DNA of 64,000 bases from Volvariella volvacea V23 (lineage: Eukaryota; Basidiomycota; Agaricomycetes; Agaricales; Pluteaceae). The notes under the pieces are model-generated. The model was not told the origin of the DNA and made no database searches. It saw only the letters and a list, made by a program, of their open reading frames with translations. The position numbers were made by a program, and so were the translations under genes. The DNA lies in contig KB722738.1 in the NCBI GenBank assembly GCA_000349905.1, forward strand, positions 491,134 through 555,133, in the 5' to 3' direction. Below are positions 54,346-64,000 of the stretch, piece after piece. How positions within the stretch are numbered: position 1 is the first letter of the stretch; each line of letters opens with the position of its first letter.

Positions 54346-57300
54346 ATGGCCTCTGCTTCGGGGTTGAATGAACAAGCCCCTTTGTTACCACCTTCCCAAC
54401 AGGATGACAGCCCCCGAAAGTTTATAGACTCCCGACGGCCTGGACCCCTCGAGATCTCACGTTCTTCTCGCTATGGAATACTGGCGGGGATTTGGATTGG
54501 CTCATTTCTTTCGGTGGGGTGAGAATTCAGTTGAAAGCTCGGGATCTAACAGCATATATGCGCATTGTTCTGTGTATTCAGGCTCTCAACCGTAAGCACA
54601 CATGCACCTTGCCCTCGTTGTGCGTCCTTGTTGAAGTGTTTCCCCACTCTCAGAGACTCTCGTTCCTACAAGTAGGTGCCCATGGTCGCTGTGGGAAATG
54701 ACCACCAAACTGACTCGCGGTTTCATATCAAAGTGCTTCCATCTATATCATCCGAATTTAATAAATCCAACGAAGCAAGTTGGCTAGGTACATCGTAAGT
54801 ATTTTGCATGAACAGGTACGAACAGCTTATACGTTCCATTCAGATATTTGTTGGCGACCTGTACGTTTACACCCTTGTACGGCCGCCTGAGCAATGTCCT
54901 GGGAAGAAAGGGCGCCAACCACACTGCCTTGCTTTTCGCAGGACTCGGAGTGCTGGCTTGTGGGTTTTGCCGCAGCATGGAGATGCTAATTTTGGCACGT
55001 TTTGTACGTAAACAGTCTATCAAGTCCGAACCTGGAAGTACCCAGCTCGCTAACTGGAGGTATTAGCTTTCTGGAATAGGTGGCGGTGGCTTGATGACCA
55101 CATCCACGTATGCATTTTTGGCCTGCTGAGCGGTATTATGGAACTTACTTGCTTCATATAGCATTATTGTTAGCGACATGTACACCTTACGAGTAAGCAA
55201 GTGATAAAAGACGTGCTCCACAGTCTAACAGATTGCATCAGCGGAGGGGGTTGACTCAAGGGATTGCAAGTATCTTCAACGGAGTGAGTTCATATTGCCC
55301 ATCTCCCCTTCCAGATAAGTTAAGATTGCCGCTTAATTAAGCTTGGTATGGGGCTTGGAGGACCCTTCGGCGGGTTCATTACCGACCGGTCAGTTCATTT
55401 TTATCATACTTATCTAGCCCATTCAATGAGCAGGTAGGCTTGGATGGAGATGGGCATTTACATTGCAGATTCCTTTATTCGTGCTATCGTTTGTGCTGAC
55501 TGAATACAATTTACACTACGTTACACCCGTAAGTATCCTAGCAGGCACAATATCACCAGCTGATTATGTGTAATCGCAATGGTGGCTTCCCATAGGGCAA
55601 AGGAAGAAGCACGAAGGAAATCCTGAAAAGGATTGATTATGGTGGTAGCGCGACCTTGCTAATTACAGTTAGTCACATGCTTCACCGGCGGCGCTTAATT
55701 CTTACCATCAATTCTGGCAGGTGGCATCAACCTTGGTTTTTCTAAGCTTGCGCTATAATGAAGGCTTGCCGGTACGAGTCACGATTCTCCTTCGGGACAG
55801 TGACTGATCTGTTCATGAGGTAGTGGGAGAATACGGCTGTTCGCACGTCTCTTGTGCTGGCTACTTTCTTTGCGCTGCTCTTCCTATACGTCGAATTGAA
55901 ACTTGCTCGCGAACCCGTTTTGGCTCCATCCTTGCTAAAGCAACGCATTCCTGTTTTAGTAGGAATATCAAACTTTCTCGTTGCGATGTGCAACTTTTCC
56001 GTCATCTATTTCCTCCCAATGTGGTTTCAAACCGTCATGATGACTAGTGCGTCCGTTGCAGGTAAGTGCAGACATAGGCAAAGAAGAGGTTCTCCGTCTC
56101 TCTTCAGCATAGTTTTGATTAGTAGCAGCGATCCTTCTGTACCCGCTACCTTCACTGATTGCCAATACTGACTTTGGATATTCCGCCTCAGGTCTTCACT
56201 TGGTACCAAATAGCATCGCCATGTCAGTTGGCTCTGTATTCGCAGGATGGGTCATGCATAGGACAGGGCGATACAAGACGCTGAATATTTGGCTTGGAAT
56301 CCTGCCTTTTATCGGAGCGACTCTAATTTCTCAAATGCGAGAGGATTCCGGCCCTCTCCAGTCATGGATGAGCATTGTATGTATGCTACCCTTTTCAGCC
56401 CTATCTCGAAGGGTTGCGATTGCTGCCTGATTCGTTTATCCTATTGGTTCCGGCTGACAATGATCCTTAGATACCTCTGGGCTTTGGGAATGCCGTTGTG
56501 CTTCAAACGATGTTAAGTATGCACCATCTCACGTGCTGTTCTCGGTTGAATTCGATGCTCATGGGCTTGCGTTTGGCATGAAGTCGCTCTTTTGGTTCAT
56601 CTCCCAGGTAAACCGTGATATGACACGTTGCTATTGCCCCTGGTCAAAATCTCACTTCATTGTCTCCAATATACAGAATCTCAGATGGCGGTAGGTACAG
56701 GCTTTGGGCAATTATTCCGAGGTGTAGGTAAGTAATCAACGCTGGCATTACGCTGACACATCCTCCATTTTCATCGCAATTTAATTTGACTCTTTAAATA
56801 ACTTATACATTAGGCCAAGTTGGTGGTGTCGCTGTCTCTTCTGCAGTATTCCAATCCTTGCTTGATTCGGAATTACGAAAACGCATACGTACTCCTGACG
56901 CTGAAGAGGTGAACTATTTGTCAATCTAACCCTACATATGATAGTGACACCCGTTCTTTCAGCTCATTCTCAGGATCAGGCAATCTGCACGCCTTCTGGA
57001 GAAACTTCCGCTAGATTTGCAGCGCCTGGCTAGAGATGCATACGCAGCAAGTCTTCATACAGTGTTTGTAATGGCGGCCTGTTCCACGTTGCTTGCCTAC
57101 ATGATCCGGTTGCCTGTGAGTCTCGAATGACCGATAGAATGCAAAAGTCGTCACTAATTCTCTGTTTGCAGATACCTGATAAGCATTTAGATCATTCGAG
57201 GCCCGAAGAACAACCACAGCAACCCCCACTGGAAGAGCCAGGCCATGCAGCTATGCCGTCTACATCTACAGAAACGACTTACGCTGTAGATTATGCTGTA

Positions 57301-57465
57301 GAGGTTGAAGAAGAGGACGCTGTCTCGGAGGGCAGTGATTTGACGGCTATGTCAGTAACCGAAGATGAGGAAGCAGGACCAGCCTCACTCCCGCCACGCA
57401 AAAGGAAGAGGCGACTGTCCACCTATGAGTCGACGGATAGTGTAATGGACCCAGAGCGCCAATAG
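54346..57465 (+). CDS. MFS transporter, DHA2/vacuolar basic amino acid (Vba)-like, ~625 aa, 20 exons
   Basis: Twenty exons join in frame: 54346-54513, 54582-54591, 54654-54671, 54734-54794, 54844-55003, 55067-55107, 55162-55192, 55242-55283, 55342-55388, 55438-55528, 55596-55667, 55721-55771, 55824-56061, 56192-56376, 56471-56516, 56584-56607, 56677-56727, 56814-56908, 56963-57115, 57172-57465. Three are microexons of 10, 18 and 24 nt. Motifs in order: ALNQTLVPTMLPSISSEF, ASWLGTSYLLATCTFTPLYG, RLSNVLGRKGANH (MFS motif A), SGIGGGGLMTTST, GGPFGGFITDRLGWRWAF (motif C-like), YGGSATLL, MVGTGFGQ-like MAVGTGFGQLFRGVGQVGG. The C-terminal ~100 residues are acidic, then basic (PPRKRKRR), and cytosolic. 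The N-terminus has a dileucine-like EQAPLLPP as in vacuolar transporters. Likely a vacuolar or plasma-membrane H+ antiporter; the substrate is unknown. Confidence 0.9.
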
Positions 57466-57857
57466 ATTATTCGATATTCGACGAATCCGAATTTGACAAA
57501 AAACCGTTCTCGGTATCTTCGCGAACCTACAAACGATTAGGTTTTTACTTATCTCTAACAGTGTTATGCCTTTTAACTACTAGATACGAATGCATGCAAT
57601 ACAGTTGCGTCATGCCATCTTATGTTTTCGATGACAGTTGTTTGGAATGACGAATCCAGCAGTACTCTTATCCTCCTCTCGTCATGAAACCATCTGACAT
57701 GGACTAGTCTTTGTTAAGATTAGCGACCGTCAGGGGATTTGGAATACCCTATGCCAACCCAACTTCTCAACTGAGCACCGTATCTGACTGTTATCCATAG
57801 GATGCTTTTCCAAATTAGGACATCAGTTAACGTAGGAGGAATAGTATGCGAATGAAC
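57466..57857. other. Convergent spacer between MFS genes
   Basis: Short 3' flanks of two convergent transporter genes. Nothing else seen. Confidence 0.5.
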
Positions 57858-59955
57858 TCACAATCCACCGAACCAAGCAAAGATCGCCGCAGCTCCGTTT
57901 GTTACGGCGACCCCATACCTCTCAATCATTGGAATTATCCCGGATACGGTTATCGCTACTGCTGTTGCTCTAAAGGCTCTAAAGATGGCGAGGAGTGTGA
58001 GTACATGACGTATATTGATTTTCCCGGATAGATGACGCACATACCCCATAGCTGCAACACTTTCCGCACTTCGTTCATGGAGGACATCAACCATGTAAGC
58101 ATTGATGGTAGATAACGTCGTTGTCACCTATCGTGAAGGATGATGCAATTCAGGTTCAATCAAGCCAAAATGAGTATGAGAAAATCACACAAACCACTTA
58201 CCCCAACTCCATTTATAAACAGACAAATGAGATTCACAACCAGTCCAACGGTACCGTCAACAAACTGCGTCGCAAGCCCGGATCCAAGGATTGATAGTGG
58301 CACCAATGTAAGTGAATCCACAACAGTGATGCGGAGACGGTCCTCTGGATACCAGACACCCCCTCTCTTTTGGCGATGTCGGACGACCAGGTGGTCTGAG
58401 ATCTTTCCAGCAATCGGTGCACCGACTGCAAGGGAAAAGGAAATTCGGGTTGTGTACGTGAGTGATGAAAAAGCACCGTTCACTAACCCATGTTACCAAT
58501 CCCCATGGGGAGGTAGCAGGCTCCAATTCCAGCAGTTGTGTGGATACCGTACTTCGCGGCCTGTGATTGCGGTCCGAGGGGGATTGAGATAGTGCGTGAT
58601 GATTGGTGGATCAGTCAAGCTTACGATTGTGTACGCCAATGGCACGAGCAAGACTGACGGCGAATAGAAAGTTCATGGGTCGTACAGCTGTGCAAGGCAT
58701 GGACTTACCGAAATCCGTAAGTAATATGGTAAAACCGGCAAACGCCTACAGGCGTAGTGTTAGGTCGTCAACAAATCTAGTATTGAAGCAGTACCAATTC
58801 ACTCACGATGAAGAACACAATTGGACTCTTAAGCATCCACAATGGCCCAAAGGGGTTCACGTTCCTCAAAAACGTCCATACACCATTTGCAACTGTCCTT
58901 AATCTGGAACTGGCTTGATTGGTGGCATGGTCATTCTCATCCTGCTTCCTCGCGCTGACGCGGTGTTCGGGGAGTAAAGTTTCGGGAAAGAGAAGAAAAA
59001 TGAGTGTAAAGCCAAACAATCCGGCTAACCCCATTGACCCTTGCATAATCCTCCAGGAGAAATAGTTTGTTAGGAAGCCTGTCGACGGACGATAAGTTGG
59101 GATTCAGACCACAGGAAGAAATGCTCACCACCAACAGGCGGCCCAGCGGCCGCCCCAACTAAACAAGCCTACATAGTCGAGACCGGGAGGTTCCAATGAG
59201 CGAGTCACAATATACACACCGGCAAGGGCTCACCGATAAGAAGATGCCCATGAACGTGCCTCGTTCCTCCAGTCTAAAAATATCGCCAATAACGCCCGCC
59301 CCGACACTTAGTCCAGGGGCAGCCCCGAATTCTTGAGAGAACCTCCAGAACAATAGAGGACCAATGGATTGGGAAGTGGCAACACCAAGCGACCCAACGA
59401 ATAAAATTGAGGAACCATAAAGGTATGTCGGTCTTCGACCATCTAGTTTTCGAACACAGATATAGGCTTCGGTTACGGCTACGTGGATGGTATTTTTAGA
59501 CTCACATGCGCCCGAAAAGGCTGCACCTGTTAGTCCGCCGATGGCTGCAGAAAACACAGAGACACTAATAGCCAGCCTACAAGAATCATCAGATGCTTGT
59601 TGCAAAATCGCACAACCGATTAATTGACACACCCTACTAGCGCAGGACTCGTATGAAAGTCTTCAACTACTGATGGTATGGATGGCATAAAGGCACCCGA
59701 CACGAAGACTGTAGTTCATTGAGTAGAATTTAGTCTCCAGGAGTATGAAGCCCCCCTGCAGCGGAAGGAGGTTCACTTACACGGTAGGAACCCGCACCAA
59801 GCGCATATTGCCACAATGAACCTCTTTTGCTTCGTCGTGAATCGATCATAATCCTTGACCTTTGGTAGCGAACTTGAGGGAGTAGACGGCCCAACTTGGT
59901 TTTCGGCGTTGGTGGATGACACCGTAGTCAACAACGGTGTCCTTTCATCTGTCAT
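57858..59955 (-). CDS. MFS multidrug-type transporter, copy 1, ~469 aa
   Basis: Twelve exons join in frame: 59955-59781, 59708-59633, 59576-59506, 59442-59234, 59168-59129, 59078-58807, 58745-58709, 58653-58625, 58560-58488, 58425-58202, 58127-58045, 57978-57858. The N-terminus has a dileucine-like motif (DERTPLLTTV). Spans follow the DHA1 pattern: VSGAFMPSIPSVVEDF, SAAIGGLTGAAFSG, YGRRPTYLYG (motif A-like), GAAPGLSVGAGVIGDIFRLE, ERGTFMGIFLSACLVGAAAG (motif C-like), PPVGGFLTNYFSWRIMQGSM, FFPETL-like LFPETLLPEH, HTTAGIGACYLPMGIGNMVG, HERSAESVAA. Proton-driven export of a small molecule is likely; the substrate is unknown. No lesion is seen. A tandem paralogue on the same strand begins at 61643. 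An extra intron here (59129/59078, in PPVGG|F) is absent from copy 2. Confidence 0.88.
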
Positions 59956-60480
59956 TTTCAGTTCCGTATTCTTGTATTACGACAGGGAAAGGGATGGGGG
60001 GAAATGGCAGAGAAGAGACTCGTGAGCCGAGGCAAGGTGGTTTATGAAGCCAGTGGTCATTAACTGATGGGGATTCGCACGAGTCATACCGGCAGATTAC
60101 TCGCGCCCGTATCGGAGGCGAAAGTTTGCGAGCGTTCAATGAGTGACTACGGGAATATATATGTGAGCTCCCCAACATTTGCATCCATACTCGTTGGCCG
60201 TGGATGTTGTATTTACGCTGCTGGAAAATGAAGTGACAGCCAAACAACCGGAGCAGGAGAAAACTAGTTCGCGCGGGACGGTCCCAAGTAAGCATGATGC
60301 TATTTAGTCGCAAACTATTGGGAGTTCCGCCAGAAATACTGTTCCAGCACTCCCATATTGAAGGATTGGAGCCAAAAAAGCAATGAACGCGAACAGCATC
60401 TGTTGCTGGTGCAAGTCATAGGGGAATCTTTCGGGTTCTCCATCCAGCACTTTTTATAACCAGCCCACCCTCCTACTGCA
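59956..60480. promoter_or_regulatory. Divergent promoter region, MFS copy 1 and F-box-like gene
   Basis: About 525 bp between divergent starts. A TATAA at 60455-60459 lies only 22 bp before the ATG at 60481, so either the leader is very short or this is not the active TATA box. Confidence 0.35.
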
Positions 60481-61421
60481 ATGTCTCACCGTCAGGTCAA
60501 ACGCCTAATGCGACTCCCACTGGACGCAATCTTCGAAGTTATAAATGCCCTTGTGCCCCCTTTACGCCCACCGCGGTATGGGTACGATCAAAAAACCCTT
60601 CAAACACTCCTTAATATTTGCCTCGTGAACCACACTACTTGTGAGCTTACGACTCCTCTCCTCTACCGAGACATCCAAATCCTAAACGAGCGCCAATTCA
60701 GTCACCTCCACCAGCTTTTCCTCTCCCTGGAGATGAAGATTTTCCACGGGAAAACTTGAAACGACTTGCAGAGCTCCTAACCTCCATTCAGCCTTCCATC
60801 CGCCGAATGTGTTTGGATCGAAAAATTTCTCTCTATACCATTCCCAGCGTCGAATCCCCCAGCATACGGTTTCGGTGCACCGACGAATTGGCACTTGTTT
60901 GTCACGCTCTCGAGGGCTGTCGGCTATTGGAGGAATTTAGCAGTATCCGATGTCCCGTGGACCTTAAAGGCATGATGTACGACCAGCCCGCTTGTTGGCC
61001 AGAGTGGAGAGGATTGCAGAAGTTGGCGTTGTACAACCCTTGCGTAGACGAGGAGCTTGCAACATGTGCGGTCGGTTTGCCATGCCTGACACATCTGGTG
61101 ATCACTCGTCCGATATGGAGACTGGCAAGTAGAAATATATTGAACACTTTGAATACGGACGGGGGGAGCCTGAGGAGGGTGCTTTTCGTTTACGCTAGCT
61201 CTGGGGGTACGGAGTACAGTACGCGGGACATTTATCTTCCAATGCTAAGGAGAACAATGGAGCGTAGATTGAGGGAGTCGTTGAAAGTATTGGAGGTCAG
61301 GGCAATAATGCCACCAGGGGTTGTTCATTTGCAAAATTGGGTAAGAGAGAGGATAAGAGACGGGAGTATTTGGGATGATGTGGAGGGGGTTGATGCACTT
61401 TCAGATTCTACCTCCGTATAG
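60481..61421 (+). pseudogene. F-box-like gene with a frameshift
   Basis: ATG at 60481 opens an F-box-like N-terminus: RLPLDAIFEVINALVPPL, then LLNICLVNHTTCELTTPLLY and RDIQIL, the usual F-box continuation. Near 60728 the plausible frame changes by one base, in or near the C/T runs. The next frame reads GDEDFPRENLKRLAELLTSI and continues with LRR-like sequence (WRGLQKLALYNPCVDEELAT, LPCLTHLVITRPIWRL) to a stop at 61421. No GT-AG intron fits the switch. Corrected, the protein would be about 310 aa. It lies between the two tandem MFS copies. A sequencing error in a homopolymer or a young pseudogene are both possible. Confidence 0.6.
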
Positions 61422-61642
61422 TCCAGATTTCAGTGAGTATAGCCCATGGCAATAGAAATAATCACAATATGCATACAATCTTGCTCTACTGCAATTCTAC
61501 TGTCCATCCATTGATTTTGAGTAACCGATATCAACTAAACTTCTCAATTGGTTACCATATCTAACCGTTATCCACAATAGGCTACGAATGTCCAAGTCAT
61601 ACTAATCAGTAAACTTTAAAAATCCAAAGAGGAATCTCAAAC
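61422..61642. other. Short convergent spacer
   Basis: 3' flanks of the F-box-like gene and MFS copy 2. Nothing else seen. Confidence 0.5.
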
Positions 61643-64000
61643 TCACAGTCCGCCGAGCCATGCAAATGCGGCGGCAGCACCATCAGTAATGGCGACTCCA
61701 TACGTTTCTACCATAGGTATGATACCGGACACAGTCATCGCCACCGCCGCTGCCCGGAATGCACTAGAACAATTATCAGCAATCAACACGCCGAGGATGA
61801 GAAAATACAGGGATACCCAATAGCAGCGACACTCTCCGCACTTCTTTCATGAAGGACGTCGACCATATAAGACGAAATCGTCGATAAAGTTATCGTAACC
61901 TATCAAATCAAACACCGTCGAGGTTCCCAAGGTTCCCGCAGTACATAAGTGGAAAGTAGAAAAGGATGTGCGAACCGCGCTTACCCCAACGCCGTTTACA
62001 AACAGGCAAACAAAGTTTGCAACCAATCCAACCATACCGCCGACATAATGGGTCGCGAGTCCAGATCCTAGAGTTGAGAGAGGCACCATGGTTACTGCGC
62101 CGAAGACTGTGATTCTGAGTCGGTCTTCGGGGTACCAAACTCCGCCTCTGTTTTGTCTACATCGAGCGACGATGTAGTCTGACATTCTTCCACCGATGGG
62201 GGCGCCAACTAGTCGTCGTGTAGGAAAATTTTCTGAGTTGTATTGGGGTGGAAATTGGGGTGGAAACGCTTACTCATGTTACCGAATCCGATTGGAAGAT
62301 AGCAAGCCCCGATTCCAGCTGCTGTATGGATGTGGTATTTGGCAGCCTGGGAAGTAAGAGGTTGAATGAGAGTCATATAATGGACACAATCTGAGATGGG
62401 CCTACAATAGTATATGCCAAAGGAACAAGTAATACTGTATTATGAGATGCCAAGCCATAAGCGGGAAATTCAATGAAATATGTTGGGTAACAGCTCACCA
62501 AAGTCCGTTAACAAAATTGTAAAACCAGCGACAGACTACATCCAGATGCATCGTGAGCACGTGTCTTGCAGACTGACGCAACGTACACACTCACAATGAA
62601 GAATACAAGCGGGCTTTTGAGCATCCATAAAGGTCTAAATGGATTTACGTTCCTAATAATCGTTCCAATACTCGTTATTACATTTTCGAATGTCGATTTT
62701 CGTCGTCCATAGGGTTCATCCTCGTCTAGATCACTGATATTCGCTGCGCCAATACGGTGTTCGGGTGGCAATGTTTCAGGAAAGAACGCGTACACAATGG
62801 CAAATCCCAGAAGACCAGCTATCCCAAGCGACCCTTGCATAAAGCGCCAGGAGGAGTAGTTAGCCACGAAACCGCCTATAGGAGGCCCAATCGCGGCTCC
62901 AACCAAGCTGGCCTATGATAAGTGTTGAATGCAACTCGTGGATCAGATTTGTGTAATTGCAAAGGTACTTACAGACAGAAACACTCCCATAGCGGTACCT
63001 CTCTCCTCAAGCCTGTAAATGTCTCCGATTACTCCGGCTCCTACACTCATACCGGGCGATGCCCCGTATGCCTGGAAGAACCTCCAAAAAAGGAGAGTAC
63101 CTATGGACTGTGCTGTGGCCACGCCAACGGACCCGAAGAAGAGTAACGTGAGCCCGCATAGCCATGTCAGTCTCCGGCCATCTGTCAAGCATCAAAATTA
63201 ATTGGGATTAGTTATAGCTGCTGATGCGGTTGATGTGCGTGTACACCCGAACTCACATGCACCAGAAAACGCGGCAGCCGTCAATCCACCAAGAGCAGCA
63301 GCGAAAACAGATATGCTTATCGCAATTCTAAATTGAAGGTCAGCCACTTTAGCCAATTTCTTGAATGATAGCATACTCACCCGACAACTCCAGGTGTGGT
63401 TCCAAAATCCTTTGCTACGGATGGTATAGATGGATAGAAAGTTCCCGAAACAAACACTGCAGGAGTTAATTCATATCATCAACCAACATCCTCCCTTTTA
63501 ATCCAACATCAATGACGCAACCCAACGAATACAATAGCCCCTGACCCAGGCGGGTCAAAGTACCATGAGTTGGGCATGGATGCAGCTGACCACGGCCATA
63601 GACTGGGCAGAATTAAGCAGGAATGACCCAGATCCACGTGGGCGGGGTAGGATAATTGATGAGGTCAAGGAAATTGCCGAGGATCAGATTTCTCCACGCC
63701 ATGCCATGTTCTCTCAGCCATACGCTTGATCAACAGGCGCTGTCGACATATGGCGTGATACAACCCACCCACTTTTCCCCCTGTGACACCCTCACCCACG
63801 CCCACGACGAGCGAGAGGGTTAGAGGTGGCCGCAAAGCGGAGGCGAAGAACAAAGAAATCGAGAAATAAGAACTGCACTTACAAGGCATTAAACCACACC
63901 AAGCGCAAATCGCTACGATAAACCTCTTCTCCCTGCTCGTAAACCTGTCATAATCTTTCGCCTTGGCCAATCCTATGCTCGCCGAGATGGCCTTTGGCAG
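61643..64000 (-). CDS. MFS multidrug-type transporter, copy 2 (5' end beyond right edge)
   Basis: Tandem paralogue of copy 1. Exons, with the first open to the right edge: 64000-63883, 63456-63381, 63327-63257, 63181-62973, 62912-62595, 62535-62499, 62434-62406, 62346-62274, 62208-61985, 61899-61817, 61763-61643. Lengths of exons 76, 71, 209, 37, 29, 73, 224, 83 and 121 nt equal those of copy 1. Motifs: KDYDRFTSREKRFIVAICAW, SGTFYPSIPSVAKDF, YGRRLTWLCG, GASPGMSVGAGVIGDIYRLE, PPIGGFVANYSSWRFMQGSL, FFPETLPPEH, RGGVWYPEDRLRIT, HERSAESVAA and the end FAWLGGL. Intron 1 is 426 nt against 72 nt in copy 1. No stop or frameshift was found, so it should be functional. The start codon lies outside the window. 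Confidence 0.87.

Noticed and set aside
1..64000. Transposons, LTRs, tRNA or rRNA genes, CRISPR arrays
   Set aside because: I looked for reverse transcriptase or transposase motifs, long terminal repeats, B-box sequences and regularly spaced repeats and found none that held up.

Overview
This window is nuclear DNA of a filamentous basidiomycete, most likely an agaricomycete mushroom. The reasons are densely split genes with very short GT-AG introns (mostly 45-110 nt), several F-box genes with an N-terminal coiled coil, a multi-membrane-span protein family typical of agaricomycetes, a polysaccharide lyase 14-like secreted protein and a small MCRRR-type cysteine-rich protein. No transposon, LTR, rRNA or tRNA gene was recognised. 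Exon joins below were worked out by eye from splice signals, reading frame and family knowledge; no alignment or database search was run.

Left part (1-17.7 kb). A secreted Ser/Thr-rich protein runs off the left edge. Next come an eight-exon REV1 translesion polymerase, a low-complexity protein divergent from it, and a C2-domain protein (gene A, 9.1-11.2 kb). A second C2 gene (gene B, 15.9-17.7 kb) lies in inverted orientation and shares all three intron positions with gene A. Between the pair sit an intact F-box gene and a decayed multi-span membrane gene.

Middle (17.7-49.3 kb). A gene-poor stretch carries a decayed F-box/LRR gene. It is followed by a 1185-residue disordered protein, an unknown two-exon gene, an Mto1/Pcp1-like coiled-coil protein with a centrosomin motif 1, and a PL14-like secreted protein. 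A minus-strand F-box array holds one intact gene, one broken full-length copy and one fragment. Two uncharacterised nuclear-looking proteins follow, then a mitochondrial PP2C/pyruvate-dehydrogenase-phosphatase homologue whose metal-binding aspartates are replaced, and a small basic five-exon gene that shows no single long reading frame.

Right part (49.3-64 kb). A six-exon, 77-residue cysteine-rich gene with a 12-nt microexon lies at 50.2-50.8 kb. A gene-poor relic region follows. Next are a 20-exon DHA2/Vba-like transporter with three microexons (10, 18 and 24 nt) and a tandem pair of 12-spanner MFS transporters flanking a frameshifted F-box-like gene. The second tandem copy runs off the right edge.

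No operon-like pathway is evident. The window mixes housekeeping genes (REV1, MTOC protein) with fast-evolving families (F-box, MFS, C2 and multi-span membrane proteins) that show local duplication and decay. The most unusual items are the predicted pseudophosphatase and the cryptic small multi-exon genes.
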